64,000 bases of DNA, from assembly GCF_900104745.1 (NCBI RefSeq), contig NZ_LT629732.1, forward strand, positions 1,364,001-1,428,000, given 5' to 3'. The stretch's first letter is position 1. Each line of letters begins with the position of its first letter. Source of the DNA: Actinopolymorpha singaporensis (GTDB lineage Bacteria; Actinomycetota; Actinomycetes; Propionibacteriales; Actinopolymorphaceae). The translations under genes were made by a program, and so were the position numbers. Shown here piece after piece: positions 27,530 through 35,505 of the stretch. The notes beneath the pieces are model-generated. The model saw only the letters and a list, made by a program, of their open reading frames with translations. It did not search any database and was not told where the DNA came from.

Positions 27530-27912
27530 CAGTGCGCGACCAACCTGCGGCCAACCCTGTGACCAGCGCGGATAGTCGGGCGCCCGACCATCCGTTCGGA
27601 CGTCCGACAAACTGTGGGAGCCGAACGACTTCGGTTGCGGCTAACCGTGGAATCCGACATGGTGCGGTCTGGTCAGAAGGGCAGATCCTGGACGGACAAC
27701 CCAGGCGGTCACGCTTGGGACGACCTGGCGCACCGGGGTTCGGGTGCGTCGAGCGGGCGCTGTCGGTACGTTAGGTGGCACGACTGTGGGATCGGTCACA
27801 GCCGTGCGTGTCGGACGTAGGTCGCGCCCACCGGTGGCGACGAGTCCGACGCGACTTGAGCTCCGGCCCGGTGGCGGCGACCCCGCACACCGATGGACTG
27901 AAGGAGTGCACG
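27530..27912 (+). other. intergenic region upstream of the bkd-type operon
   Basis: About 380 bases with no credible gene. Frames open through it encode Arg-rich nonsense. It contains one clear inverted repeat (27778-27807, entered separately) and a good ribosome site at its end (GAAGGAG at 27899-27905). No riboswitch recognised. Confidence 0.5.
27778..27807. promoter_or_regulatory. candidate operator of the bkd-type operon
   Basis: Inverted repeat GCACGACTGTG / CACAGCCGTGC, arms 27778-27788 and 27797-27807, one mismatch in 11 pairs and an 8-base spacer, centred about 120 bases before the GTG of E1alpha. Size and symmetry suit a dimeric regulator or a short hairpin. Confidence 0.45.
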
Positions 27913-29064
27913 GTGACGCAAGGCACGTTCGGGGCCCCGGCGGGTGAGCCCGACCTCGTCCAGCTGCTCACGCCCGAGGGCGAGCGGTGCGAGCATCCCG
28001 ACTACGCGTTCGACCTGGACGACGAGGCCGTCAGAGGCTTCTACCGTGACATGGTGCTGACCCGGCGCATCGACGCCGAGGCGATCGCCCTCCAGCGTCA
28101 GGGCGAGCTGGGCATCTGGGCGTCGCTGCTCGGCCAGGAGGCGGCACAGATCGGCTCCGGCCGCGCGGTCCGGCAGCAGGACTTCATCTTCCCCACCTAC
28201 CGCGAGCACGGCGTCGCGTGGTGCCGCGGCATCGACCCGCTGGCGCTGATCAGCCTGTTCCGTGGCGTCGACCACGGCGGGTGGGACCCGGCCGACGTCA
28301 ACTTCCACCTCTACACGATCGTCATCGGCGCGCAGACCCTGCACGCGACCGGCTACGCCATGGGCATGCAGCGCGACGGCTGCGTCGGCACCGGCGACCC
28401 GGAGCGGGACGCGGCCGTGCTCGCCTACTTCGGCGACGGGGCCAGCGCCCAGGGCGACGTCAACGAGTCGTTCATCTGGTCCGCGGTGTTCAACACCCCG
28501 ACCGTCTACTTCCTGCAGAACAACCAGTGGGCCATCTCCGCCCCGCAGGAGAGGCAGTCCCGGATCCCGCTCTACCGCCGGGCCGCGGGGTTCGGCTTCC
28601 CCGGCGTACGCGTCGACGGCAACGACGTCCTCGCCTGCTACGCCGTCACCAAGGCGGCGCTGCAGCAGGCCCGCGACGGCGGCGGCCCGACGCTGATCGA
28701 GGCGTTCACCTACCGCATGGGCGCGCACACCACCACCGACGACCCGACGCGTTACCGCCTGCAGGACGAGCTGGAGCACTGGAAACTCAAGGACCCGCTG
28801 GCCCGGGTCAAGGCGTACCTCACCCGCAACGCCCTGGTCGACGACGCGTTCCTCTCCGACCTGGACGCCGAGGCCGACGACCTCGCCGCCCACGTCCGGG
28901 CCGGCACCCTCTCCATGCCCGAGCCCGACTTCGCGGCGACCTTCGACCGGGTGTACGCCGAGATGACCCCCGAGCTGCGCGCCCAGCAGGAGTGGTTCCG
29001 CGAATATCACGCGTCCTTCCAGGCGGCCGACGGCGGCGCCCCCCACGCGGAGGTGACCCGATGA
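27913..29064 (+). CDS. bkdA: 2-oxoacid (branched-chain) dehydrogenase E1 component alpha subunit
   Basis: Thiamine-diphosphate-dependent E1 alpha subunit of 383 residues. The TPP/Mg motif GDGASAQGD with the downstream FLQNNQWAIS is clear, and RMGAHTTTDDPTRY matches the phosphorylation-loop segment of BCKDH/PDH E1alpha. It decarboxylates a branched-chain 2-oxoacid (or pyruvate) together with the beta subunit. The N-terminal QLLTPEGERCEHPDY segment favours the branched-chain or acetoin-type subgroup over classic PDH. GTG 27913 has GAAGGAG 7 bases ahead; the frame stays open upstream but without coding character. Its stop overlaps the beta-subunit ATG by four bases. Confidence 0.92.
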   Translation: MTQGTFGAPAGEPDLVQLLTPEGERCEHPDYAFDLDDEAVRGFYRDMVLTRRIDAEAIALQRQGELGIWASLLGQEAAQIGSGRAVRQQDFIFPTYREHGVAWCRGIDPLALISLFRGVDHGGWDPADVNFHLYTIVIGAQTLHATGYAMGMQRDGCVGTGDPERDAAVLAYFGDGASAQGDVNESFIWSAVFNTPTVYFLQNNQWAISAPQERQSRIPLYRRAAGFGFPGVRVDGNDVLACYAVTKAALQQARDGGGPTLIEAFTYRMGAHTTTDDPTRYRLQDELEHWKLKDPLARVKAYLTRNALVDDAFLSDLDAEADDLAAHVRAGTLSMPEPDFAATFDRVYAEMTPELRAQQEWFREYHASFQAADGGAPHAEVTR

Positions 29065-30041
29065 CCGCGCTCACTCTGGCCAAGAGCCTGAACGCCGGCC
29101 TGCGCCGCGCCATGGAGGACGACCCGAAGGTCGTCATCATGGGCGAGGACATCGGCCGCCTCGGCGGCGTCTTCCGGGTCACCGACGGACTCCAGAAGGA
29201 CTTCGGCGAGGACCGTGTCATCGACACGCCGCTGGCGGAGTCCGGCATCGTCGGCACCGCCATCGGCCTCGCGCTGCGCGGCTACCGGCCGATCTGCGAG
29301 ATCCAGTTCGACGGCTTCGTCTACCCCGCGTACGACCAGATCGTCAGCCAGGTCGCCAAGATGCGGTTCCGCTCCCAGGGCCGGCTGGCGGTCCCGATGG
29401 TGATCCGGATCCCGTTCGGCGGCGGCATCGGCGCGGTCGAGCACCACTCGGAGTCCCCCGAGGCCTACTTCGTCCACACCGCCGGGCTGAAGGTCGTCGC
29501 CTGCGCCAGCCCCGGTGACGCGTACTGGATGATCCAGCAGTGCGTGGCCAGCGACGACCCGGTGATCTTCCTCGAACCCAAGCGCCGCTACTACGAGAAG
29601 GCCGAGGTCGACACCGAGGCCACCGAGGCGCCGTATCCGCTGTACGCGTCCAGGGTCGTCCGCGACGGCACCGACGCGGTGTTGCTGGCGTACGGGCCGA
29701 TGGTGAAGACCTGCCTGGAGGCCGCGCAGGCCGCCGCCGAGGAGGGCAAGGACCTCGCCGTGGTCGACCTGCGCACGCTCTCGCCGCTCGACCTCGACCC
29801 CGTGTACGAGCTGGTACGCCGGACCGGCCGCGTCGTCACCGTGCACGAGGCGCCGATCACCGGTGGCCTGGGCGCCGAGCTCGCCACCCGGATCACCGAG
29901 GAGTGCTTCTACTCCCTGCAGGCACCGGTGCGGCGGGTGGGCGGGTTCGACACGCCGTACCCCCCGGCCCGGGCGGAGGAGAACTTCCTGCCCGACCTGG
30001 ACCGCATCCTCGACGCGGTCGACCGCGTACTCGCCTACTGA
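29061..30041 (+). CDS. bkdB: 2-oxoacid (branched-chain) dehydrogenase E1 component beta subunit
   Basis: E1 beta subunit of 326 residues, ATG overlapping the alpha stop (ATGA). Family blocks: MGEDIGRLGGVFRVT near the start, DTPLAESGIVGTAIGLA, the substrate-channel QIVSQVAKMRFRSQG, GAVEHHSES with the His pair that handles the hydroxyethyl-TPP intermediate, and a C-terminal VHEAPITGGLGAE. Works only as an alpha2beta2 complex with the preceding gene product and delivers acyl groups to the lipoyl domain of the E2 encoded next. Twenty-seven bases separate it from E2. Confidence 0.93.
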   Translation: MTALTLAKSLNAGLRRAMEDDPKVVIMGEDIGRLGGVFRVTDGLQKDFGEDRVIDTPLAESGIVGTAIGLALRGYRPICEIQFDGFVYPAYDQIVSQVAKMRFRSQGRLAVPMVIRIPFGGGIGAVEHHSESPEAYFVHTAGLKVVACASPGDAYWMIQQCVASDDPVIFLEPKRRYYEKAEVDTEATEAPYPLYASRVVRDGTDAVLLAYGPMVKTCLEAAQAAAEEGKDLAVVDLRTLSPLDLDPVYELVRRTGRVVTVHEAPITGGLGAELATRITEECFYSLQAPVRRVGGFDTPYPPARAEENFLPDLDRILDAVDRVLAY

Positions 30042-30068
30042 GGGACCGAACGTACGAAGGGATGGTCC

Positions 30069-31580
30069 ATGACCGAAGCGCGCGAGTTCCGGCTCCCTGA
30101 CGTCGGCGAGGGGCTGGTCGAGGCCGAGATCGTGTCCTGGCGGGTCAAGCCGGGTGACGAGGTGAAGGTCAACGACGTCGTGGTCGAGATCGAGACCGCG
30201 AAGTCGCTGGTCGAGTTGCCGTGCCCGTACGCAGGGACGATCGCCGAACTGCTGGTGCCCGAGGGGCAAGTCGTCCCCGTCGGTACGCCGATCATCCGGG
30301 TGGCCGCGCCCGGCACCGCCGTGCCACCCGCCCCGGCCGCTACTGCTCCGGCGTCCGCCGCTCCGGCGTCCTCTGCTCCCCAGGCCGCCGAGGCGGCCGT
30401 CGCCGGCTCCTTCGACGTCGCCGCCGGGACCTCGTCCGCGACCACCGAGAAGGCCGCGGCTGCCGACGAGCAGAAGACCAGCATGCTCGTCGGGTACGGC
30501 CCGCGGACGACCTCCGCCCGCCGTCGCCCGCGTACCGGCGCGCCCGTGCCCGCTCCGGCGAGCGCGACTCCCGCCGCCCCCTCCGTCCCCGCAACGCCCA
30601 CGACTCCCGCGCCGCCGCTACCCGTGACACCCGTGCCGGCTTCTCCCGCACCCGCAACCGCCGGCCCCGGTGTGCTAGCCAAGCCGCCGGTCCGCAAGCT
30701 GGCCAAGGACCTGGGCGTCGACCTCACCCAGGTGCCGCCGACCGGCCCGAACGGCACCGTCAGCCGGGCCGACGTGGAGGCCTTCGCCGCCGGTACGACA
30801 GCCGGTACGACAGCCGGTACGACAGCCGGTACGACGGCCGAGCCCGACCAGGCCGCGACCGCAACCGCCGTACCCACCGCCGGTGAGACCCGGATCCCGG
30901 TCCGCGGAGTACGCCGCTCCACTGCGCAGGCGGTCACCCAGAGCGCGTTCACCGCCCCGCACGTGACCGAGTGGGTCAGTGTCGACGCCACCGCGACGAT
31001 GGAACTGCTGGACCGGCTCCGCGCCCGCCGCGACTTCGCCGACGTCCGGCTGTCCCCGCTGGTGGTGGTCGCCAAGGCCTGCCTGCTCGCGCTGCGGCGT
31101 ACGCCCGAACTCAACGCGACCTGGGACGAGCCGGCCGGCGAGATCGTCCTCAAGCGCGACGTCAACCTCGGCATCGCGGCCGCCACGCCGCGCGGACTGA
31201 TGGTGCCGCACATCAAGCGCGCCGACCGGATGCCGCTGGCCGAACTGGCCCGGTCGCTGACCGAGCTGACCCAGACCGCCCGCGCCGGCAAGACGCCGCC
31301 CGCGGACATGCTGGGTACGACGTTCACGATCACCAACGTCGGTGTGTTCGGCGTCGACGGCGGCACCCCGATCCTGAACCCCGGCGAGTCCGGCATCCTC
31401 GCCGTCGGCGCGATCCGCAAGCAACCCTGGGTGGTCGACGACGAGGTGGTCCCGCGCTGGGTGGCCACGCTGTCGTTGTCGTTCGACCACCGCATCGTCG
31501 ACGGCGAACAGGGCTCGCGCTTCCTGATGGACGTCGCGAGCGTGCTGGAGGACCCCGCCTCCGCGTTGCTGCTCGCGTAG
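30069..31580 (+). CDS. bkdC: dihydrolipoamide acyltransferase E2 component
   Basis: E2 core subunit of 503 residues. One N-terminal lipoyl domain (1-80) with Lys45 in IETAKSLVEL, a long Ala/Pro/Thr linker, a peripheral subunit-binding domain (about 200-238: VRKLAKDLGVDL, GPNGTVSRADVE), a second linker made of TTAG repeats, and the catalytic CAT domain ending in the active-site block SFDHRIVDG, with His474 and Asp478. It accepts the acyl group from E1 and passes it to CoA, giving isobutyryl-, isovaleryl- or 2-methylbutyryl-CoA for the acyl-CoA dehydrogenases nearby. No dihydrolipoamide dehydrogenase (E3) gene is in this window, so E3 must be shared. Confidence 0.93.
   Translation: MTEAREFRLPDVGEGLVEAEIVSWRVKPGDEVKVNDVVVEIETAKSLVELPCPYAGTIAELLVPEGQVVPVGTPIIRVAAPGTAVPPAPAATAPASAAPASSAPQAAEAAVAGSFDVAAGTSSATTEKAAAADEQKTSMLVGYGPRTTSARRRPRTGAPVPAPASATPAAPSVPATPTTPAPPLPVTPVPASPAPATAGPGVLAKPPVRKLAKDLGVDLTQVPPTGPNGTVSRADVEAFAAGTTAGTTAGTTAGTTAEPDQAATATAVPTAGETRIPVRGVRRSTAQAVTQSAFTAPHVTEWVSVDATATMELLDRLRARRDFADVRLSPLVVVAKACLLALRRTPELNATWDEPAGEIVLKRDVNLGIAAATPRGLMVPHIKRADRMPLAELARSLTELTQTARAGKTPPADMLGTTFTITNVGVFGVDGGTPILNPGESGILAVGAIRKQPWVVDDEVVPRWVATLSLSFDHRIVDGEQGSRFLMDVASVLEDPASALLLA
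30792..30839 (+). repeat. 12-base tandem repeat in the E2 linker
   Basis: Four head-to-tail copies of GGTACGACAGCC at 30792-30803, 30804-30815, 30816-30827 and 30828-30839, the last with one change. They encode G-T-T-A four times in the linker before the catalytic domain. Confidence 0.95.
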
Positions 31581-31603
31581 GGCGGGGTCCACCCGGGACA
31601 GGA

Positions 31604-33265
31604 TCAGCGGCGGCCGGGGGTGAGGGTCCGCGCGTACAGCACGTTCGCCTCCTGGTCGCGCAGCCGGACGGTCAGCTCCCCGCTGTCCCCGGCGATCTCC
31701 ACCTCGCCGAAGTGCTGCCAGCCCTCCATCGGCGAGGCGCCCTGACGCGGCGGGGCGTGCACGTACACCGCTTCCGGTCCGAAGGTCGCGTCCAGCCTGT
31801 TCGGCCCGAACGCGCCGGCGTTGAGCGGGCCGGACACGAACTCCCAGAACGGCGAGAAGTCGGTGAAGGTCGCCCGGTCCGGTGAGTAGTGGTGCGCGGC
31901 CGTGTAGTGGACGTCGGCGGTCAGCCAGACGACGTTGTCCACCTGTTGGCGGCGCAGGGCCGACAGCAGGGTGGCGATCTCGAGCTCGCGTCCCTTCGGT
32001 GCACCGGGGTCGCCCTGGGCGACGCCCTCGATCGCGGTCGCGCCGTCGGGGACGACCAGGCCGAGCGGCAGGTCGTTGGCCACGACCTTCCAGGTGGCGC
32101 GCGACCCGAGCAGCCCGTCGGTCAGCCAGCGCAACTGCCGCCAACCAAGTACGCCGCCGTCCGGGACGGTCTCCAGCCCGGGCGTGTTCGGGTCCTTGTA
32201 GGTCCGCATGTCCAGCACGAACACGTCCAGCAGCGGTCCGTACGACACCTTCCGGTAGACCCGGCCCTCGGGGTCGCGGTGCGACGTCCGGATCGGCATC
32301 CACTCGAAGAACGCCCGGCGCGCCCGCGCGGCCAGGACGTCCACCCGCTTCTCGGTGTAGCGGTCGTCCTCCAGGATCTGGCCGGGGTACCAGTTGTTGT
32401 GCACCTCGTGGTCGTCCCACTGGTTGACCTGCGGCACCTCCGCGGCGAAGGCACGCACGTTGCGGTCCAGCAGGTTGTACGCCCACTGGCCGCGGTACTC
32501 GTCGAGGGTCTGCGCGACCCGGCTCTTCTCCTCCGTCACGACATTGCGGTAGACCCGCCCGTCGGGCAGCGTGACGGCCTCGGTCAGCGGGCCGTCGGCG
32601 TAGACCGAGTCGCCGGAGTGCAGGAAGAAGTCCGGGGCGAGCGCGCGCATCCGGTCGAAGATGGTGATGCCGCCGAGGTCGGGGTTGGAGCCGAAGCCCT
32701 GGCCCACCATGTCGCCCGACCACAGGAACCGTATGTCCCTCCGGTCCCGGGGCGCGGTGACCAACCGGCCGGACAGCGCCTCGCCCCGGACCCCGTAGCG
32801 GTCGGGGTCCTCGAGGTGGACGCGGTAGAACAACTCCTGGCCGGACGGCAGGCCGTGCAGGTCCACCCGTCCGGTGTGGTTGGTCTGCGCGGTGAGCACC
32901 GGCCCGGGCACGGTGACCGCCCGGCGGAAGTCCGGCGTCCGGCTGACCTCGACCCACATCCGGGCGGTGCGGTCGGCGCGGGCCCACACCACCGCACCGT
33001 TCGCGGTCGGGTCACCGCTGGCGACGCCGTGGGTCAGCCGGGGCCGGCCGGAGCGGAGCGCGGCGGGTGCCGTGAGAGGCCTATCGGCGGACGCGGTGGA
33101 GGCGCCGGCGACGGGCGCGTGGACGAGGCCGGCGAGCCCGGCGGTGGCGAACCCTGCCGAGGTGAGTCCCGCGCGCAACAGGGTGCGGCGCGGCAGGGCG
33201 GACGGCTGACGGGGCGACGACTGGGACGAGAGCTGGGATGACTGGGGGACGCGGGGTGCGGACAT
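31604..33265 (-). CDS. phoD: PhoD-type alkaline phosphatase/phosphodiesterase
   Basis: A 553-residue secreted metallophosphatase. The N-terminus has a twin-arginine signal (PRRTLLRAG followed by a hydrophobic stretch), so folded export by Tat is expected. An N-terminal Ig-like PhoD_N domain (about 75-180) with HGVASGDPTANGAVVW precedes the catalytic domain, whose metal-ligand blocks include GDSVYADG, NQWDDHEVHNNW and WLTADVHYTAAHHY. It probably releases phosphate from phosphodiesters or phosphomonoesters outside the cell. ATG 33265 is chosen because it gives a standard Tat leader; TTG 33304 would add 13 residues. It is divergent from the crystallin-like secreted protein; no Pho box recognised. 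Confidence 0.92.
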   Translation of the reverse strand: MSAPRVPQSSQLSSQSSPRQPSALPRRTLLRAGLTSAGFATAGLAGLVHAPVAGASTASADRPLTAPAALRSGRPRLTHGVASGDPTANGAVVWARADRTARMWVEVSRTPDFRRAVTVPGPVLTAQTNHTGRVDLHGLPSGQELFYRVHLEDPDRYGVRGEALSGRLVTAPRDRRDIRFLWSGDMVGQGFGSNPDLGGITIFDRMRALAPDFFLHSGDSVYADGPLTEAVTLPDGRVYRNVVTEEKSRVAQTLDEYRGQWAYNLLDRNVRAFAAEVPQVNQWDDHEVHNNWYPGQILEDDRYTEKRVDVLAARARRAFFEWMPIRTSHRDPEGRVYRKVSYGPLLDVFVLDMRTYKDPNTPGLETVPDGGVLGWRQLRWLTDGLLGSRATWKVVANDLPLGLVVPDGATAIEGVAQGDPGAPKGRELEIATLLSALRRQQVDNVVWLTADVHYTAAHHYSPDRATFTDFSPFWEFVSGPLNAGAFGPNRLDATFGPEAVYVHAPPRQGASPMEGWQHFGEVEIAGDSGELTVRLRDQEANVLYARTLTPGRR

Positions 33266-33475
33266 GATCGTTTGTGTACGCCGCAGCGGTGACCGCCGGC
33301 GCAACAGCCGGTGACGTGCCGGTGATGATCAGCGAACCGCCGAACATTCCCCTCCGCCGAGGCCGCCGCCGCCGTAAGACCGCGGGTACGTTGGGTGATT
33401 ACCGGACAAACGTACGTGACCGTGATCAGCCGCACATGTCATGATCGGTTGCTCGCTTCTCGGGAGGTACTCATC

Positions 33476-34084
33476 GTGCGTCGACATCGAAATACCTGGC
33501 TGGCCGTGCTGGCCACGTTGGTTCTCGTGTCCTGGCAGGCCCAGGCCGCCCAGGCGGCCACCGGAGTTCCCGACCGTTCCCGGCACTGTGCGGTCGGCAT
33601 GCCGGCCATGCGGGCCGGGCAGCCGGGCACCGGCGCCCACTTCGCCAAGCCGAGCAGGATCTCCTGCTTCGGCTCGTTCGCGGAGTCCGTTTCCTACGCC
33701 ACGGCAGGCCGGGTCCGGCTGGCTCCCGACGCCCGCTCGGTGAGCACCCGGCAGCTGCAGGCCGCGGGCGTCGTCTCCACCCCCTCCGCGCTCGCCTCCC
33801 AGCCACTGGTGGGGATCGAGTACGAAGACTCCAACTACGGCGGTGACTCGCTGGTCCTCTACGGCTCCAGCGGCTCCGGCTGTTACTCCGGGACGTGGTA
33901 CGGCTTCCCCAACCTGTCCAGTCTCGGTTTCGACAACCGCATCTCCTCCGCCCGCACGTACTCCAACTGCCTCGGCCGGCACCACGACGGCACCAGCTAC
34001 ACCGGCAGTTACCGCTACTGCGACGGGAGTTGCTCGACGTTCGGCACGATGAACGACCGGACGTCGTCGATCAAGTTCTTCTGA
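33476..34084 (+). CDS. secreted beta/gamma-crystallin-like (peptidase inhibitor I36-like) protein
   Basis: A 202-residue exported protein, GTG start behind GGGAGGT. A Sec signal peptide of about 27 residues ends near AQAAQA. The C-terminal half has a Greek-key pattern: a VGIEYEDSNYGGDSLVLYG strand pair, NLSSLGFDNRISSARTY, and a final FGTMNDRTSSIKFF, as in beta/gamma-crystallin and I36 inhibitor proteins. Pairs of Cys in the mature part (GSGCYSG, YSNC, YRYCDGSC) suggest disulphides. Calcium binding or protease inhibition are the usual roles, unproven here. It is divergent from phoD and followed by a strong convergent hairpin. Confidence 0.72.
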   Translation: MRRHRNTWLAVLATLVLVSWQAQAAQAATGVPDRSRHCAVGMPAMRAGQPGTGAHFAKPSRISCFGSFAESVSYATAGRVRLAPDARSVSTRQLQAAGVVSTPSALASQPLVGIEYEDSNYGGDSLVLYGSSGSGCYSGTWYGFPNLSSLGFDNRISSARTYSNCLGRHHDGTSYTGSYRYCDGSCSTFGTMNDRTSSIKFF

Positions 34085-34116
34085 GCCTCCTGGCCATCCC
34101 GACATCCCGGGGGGCC

Positions 34117-34149
34117 GACCGGGCCGGGCGGGTCCCGCCCGGCCCGGTC
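34117..34149. terminator. bidirectional terminator between the crystallin-like and anti-sigma genes
   Basis: Near-perfect GC-rich palindrome from 34117 to 34149, 14-16 base pairs with a short loop around GGTCC, lying between two converging genes (stops at 34084 and 34196). Confidence 0.82.
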
Positions 34150-34195
34150 GAGGGGCTCGCCGGCCGCGCTGCCGCCCGGGGGCAGCGCGGCCGGC

Positions 34196-34738
34196 TCATC
34201 TTGTGGCGCTTGGCAGGCCGAGGCGTTCACAGGTGGAGGGAGGTCCTGGAAACACCCCCGCCACGCCTTTGTCGAGGGTGCACGCCACAAGAGGGGGGAC
34301 GCGGGCCGTACGGCCCTGCGCTGCGGTGGGGCTTCGGTGGCCGGCGGAGACGAGACCGGTGCGCCACGCCTGCCCGCACGCGGCGACCGGATCGTGGATG
34401 GCAACGGTGCCGCTGGCCGAGGCGGAACTTCCCGCGGGCATCTCCCGGGCGACCGCGACCCGGGCGACGTCGACGTGTGCCGACTCGACCCTCGGCGCGG
34501 AGTAGCACAGGACGCTGCTGGTGTCGCTCGGTGGTTTGAACGCGACGTAGGCGGTGGCGGCACCACCGGCCAGCACCATCGCGAAGGCACTTCCTCCGAC
34601 GGCCGCGCCCTTCCAGGTGCGCCGCCACCAGGGGCGGCTGGTGCCGCTCACCTCGGCGACGAGCGCGGTGCGGAGCGCGTCCCGGCGTTCCCGCGGCATC
34701 GTTCGTGGGGGTGGAAGGTGGAAGTCGTCGTCGGTCAT
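34196..34738 (-). CDS. single-pass membrane protein, candidate anti-sigma factor
   Basis: A 180-residue protein with a short cytoplasmic part (1-45, PPPRTMPRERRDALRTALV), one membrane helix (about 47-69), and an extracytoplasmic domain with four Cys (in VLCYSAP, AACGQAW, VACTLD, STCERLG). Its ATG overlaps the stop of the ECF sigma gene by four bases, so the two are translationally coupled. The gene order and topology are those of sigma/anti-sigma pairs; the N-terminal part is similar in placement to anti-sigma domains but lacks a zinc HxxxCxxC motif. The function as anti-sigma is inferred from context. The C-terminal domain could sense an extracellular redox or wall signal. Confidence 0.65.
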   Translation of the reverse strand: MTDDDFHLPPPRTMPRERRDALRTALVAEVSGTSRPWWRRTWKGAAVGGSAFAMVLAGGAATAYVAFKPPSDTSSVLCYSAPRVESAHVDVARVAVAREMPAGSSASASGTVAIHDPVAACGQAWRTGLVSAGHRSPTAAQGRTARVPPLVACTLDKGVAGVFPGPPSTCERLGLPSATR

Positions 34739-35427
34739 GGCAGGAGTTCCCCGTTCACGTTGTTCGAGCGGCGCGCCGAGAAGGCCCTTCCCGGGGCCCT
34801 TTCCTGGGTACTTCCCGGGCTCGAGGTGGGCGCGGGACCCCCCGTTCGTCCCGCGCCCGCCTCGAGCCCGGCAAGCCGGCGTAGGTGTTCGCGGGCGCGG
34901 GAGAGCCGGGAGCGGACCGTGCCGACGGGAATCCCGAGGGCCACGGCGGCGTCGGTGTAGCTGAGTCCGGCCCAGACGCACAACGCGAGCACGTCCTGCT
35001 CGTCTGGTAAGAGACGGGTGAAGACCTCGAGCACCCGTTGCATGGCGCGCTCGTCGTCGACTCGGGAGACCGCGTCGTCGGCGGGGTCGGGGGCGACCAC
35101 CGCCGGTGGCAGTTTCGCGAGCAGGCGCCGATGACGCCGCAGGCTGCGGTCGCGGTTGCGGACGACGTTGTTGGCCACCGCGAGCAGCCAGGGGAGGATC
35201 GACTCTCCGCTGAGCGAGACGTCGTGCCGACGCCGCCATGCCTCCAGGAACACCACCGAGGCGAGGTCCTCCGCTGCTTCCCACGATCCGGTACGGCGGA
35301 AGCAGTGGTTGTAGACGGCGTCGATGTGGCGCTCGAAGAGCCCACCGAACGCCGACGGGTCGTCGCCCTTGGCGGCCTTACGCCAGAGCTCCCCGTCGGA
35401 GTCGCCGGTGGGCCGGAGTTGATCCAC
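34735..35427 (-). CDS. RNA polymerase ECF sigma factor (SigE-type)
   Basis: A 230-residue sigma-70 family factor. Region 2 (about 22-88) includes AFGGLFERHIDAVYNHCFRR and AEDLASVVFLEAWRR; region 4 (about 125-180) includes LLPDEQDVLALCVWAGLSYTDAA with the helix-turn-helix GIPVGTVRSRLSRAR. It directs RNA polymerase to an alternative promoter set. A disordered Gly/Ser/Pro tail of about 45 residues follows region 4. GTG 35427 is preceded by AGAGGGGAT; an in-frame ATG at 35490 would add 21 residues without a ribosome site. Coupled with the membrane protein downstream. A GGAAC-type sequence upstream suggests autoregulation. Confidence 0.9.
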   Translation of the reverse strand: MDQLRPTGDSDGELWRKAAKGDDPSAFGGLFERHIDAVYNHCFRRTGSWEAAEDLASVVFLEAWRRRHDVSLSGESILPWLLAVANNVVRNRDRSLRRHRRLLAKLPPAVVAPDPADDAVSRVDDERAMQRVLEVFTRLLPDEQDVLALCVWAGLSYTDAAVALGIPVGTVRSRLSRAREHLRRLAGLEAGAGRTGGPAPTSSPGSTQERAPGRAFSARRSNNVNGELLP

Positions 35428-35455
35428 ATCCCCTCTATGTCCGCACCGCGAGGAG

Positions 35456-35483
35456 GGTTCGCGACTTTCTCGGGGAAAGTTCC
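35456..35483 (-). promoter_or_regulatory. candidate ECF-type promoter of the sigma gene
   Basis: On the minus strand a GGAACT (complement of 35478-35483) is followed after 16 bases by CGAACC (complement of 35456-35461). GGAAC as a -35 element is characteristic of ECF sigma promoters, which often include the sigma gene's own. It lies about 30 bases before the GTG. Confidence 0.4.
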
Positions 35484-35505
35484 CGGACACGGGCTTACCC
35501 GGGAG

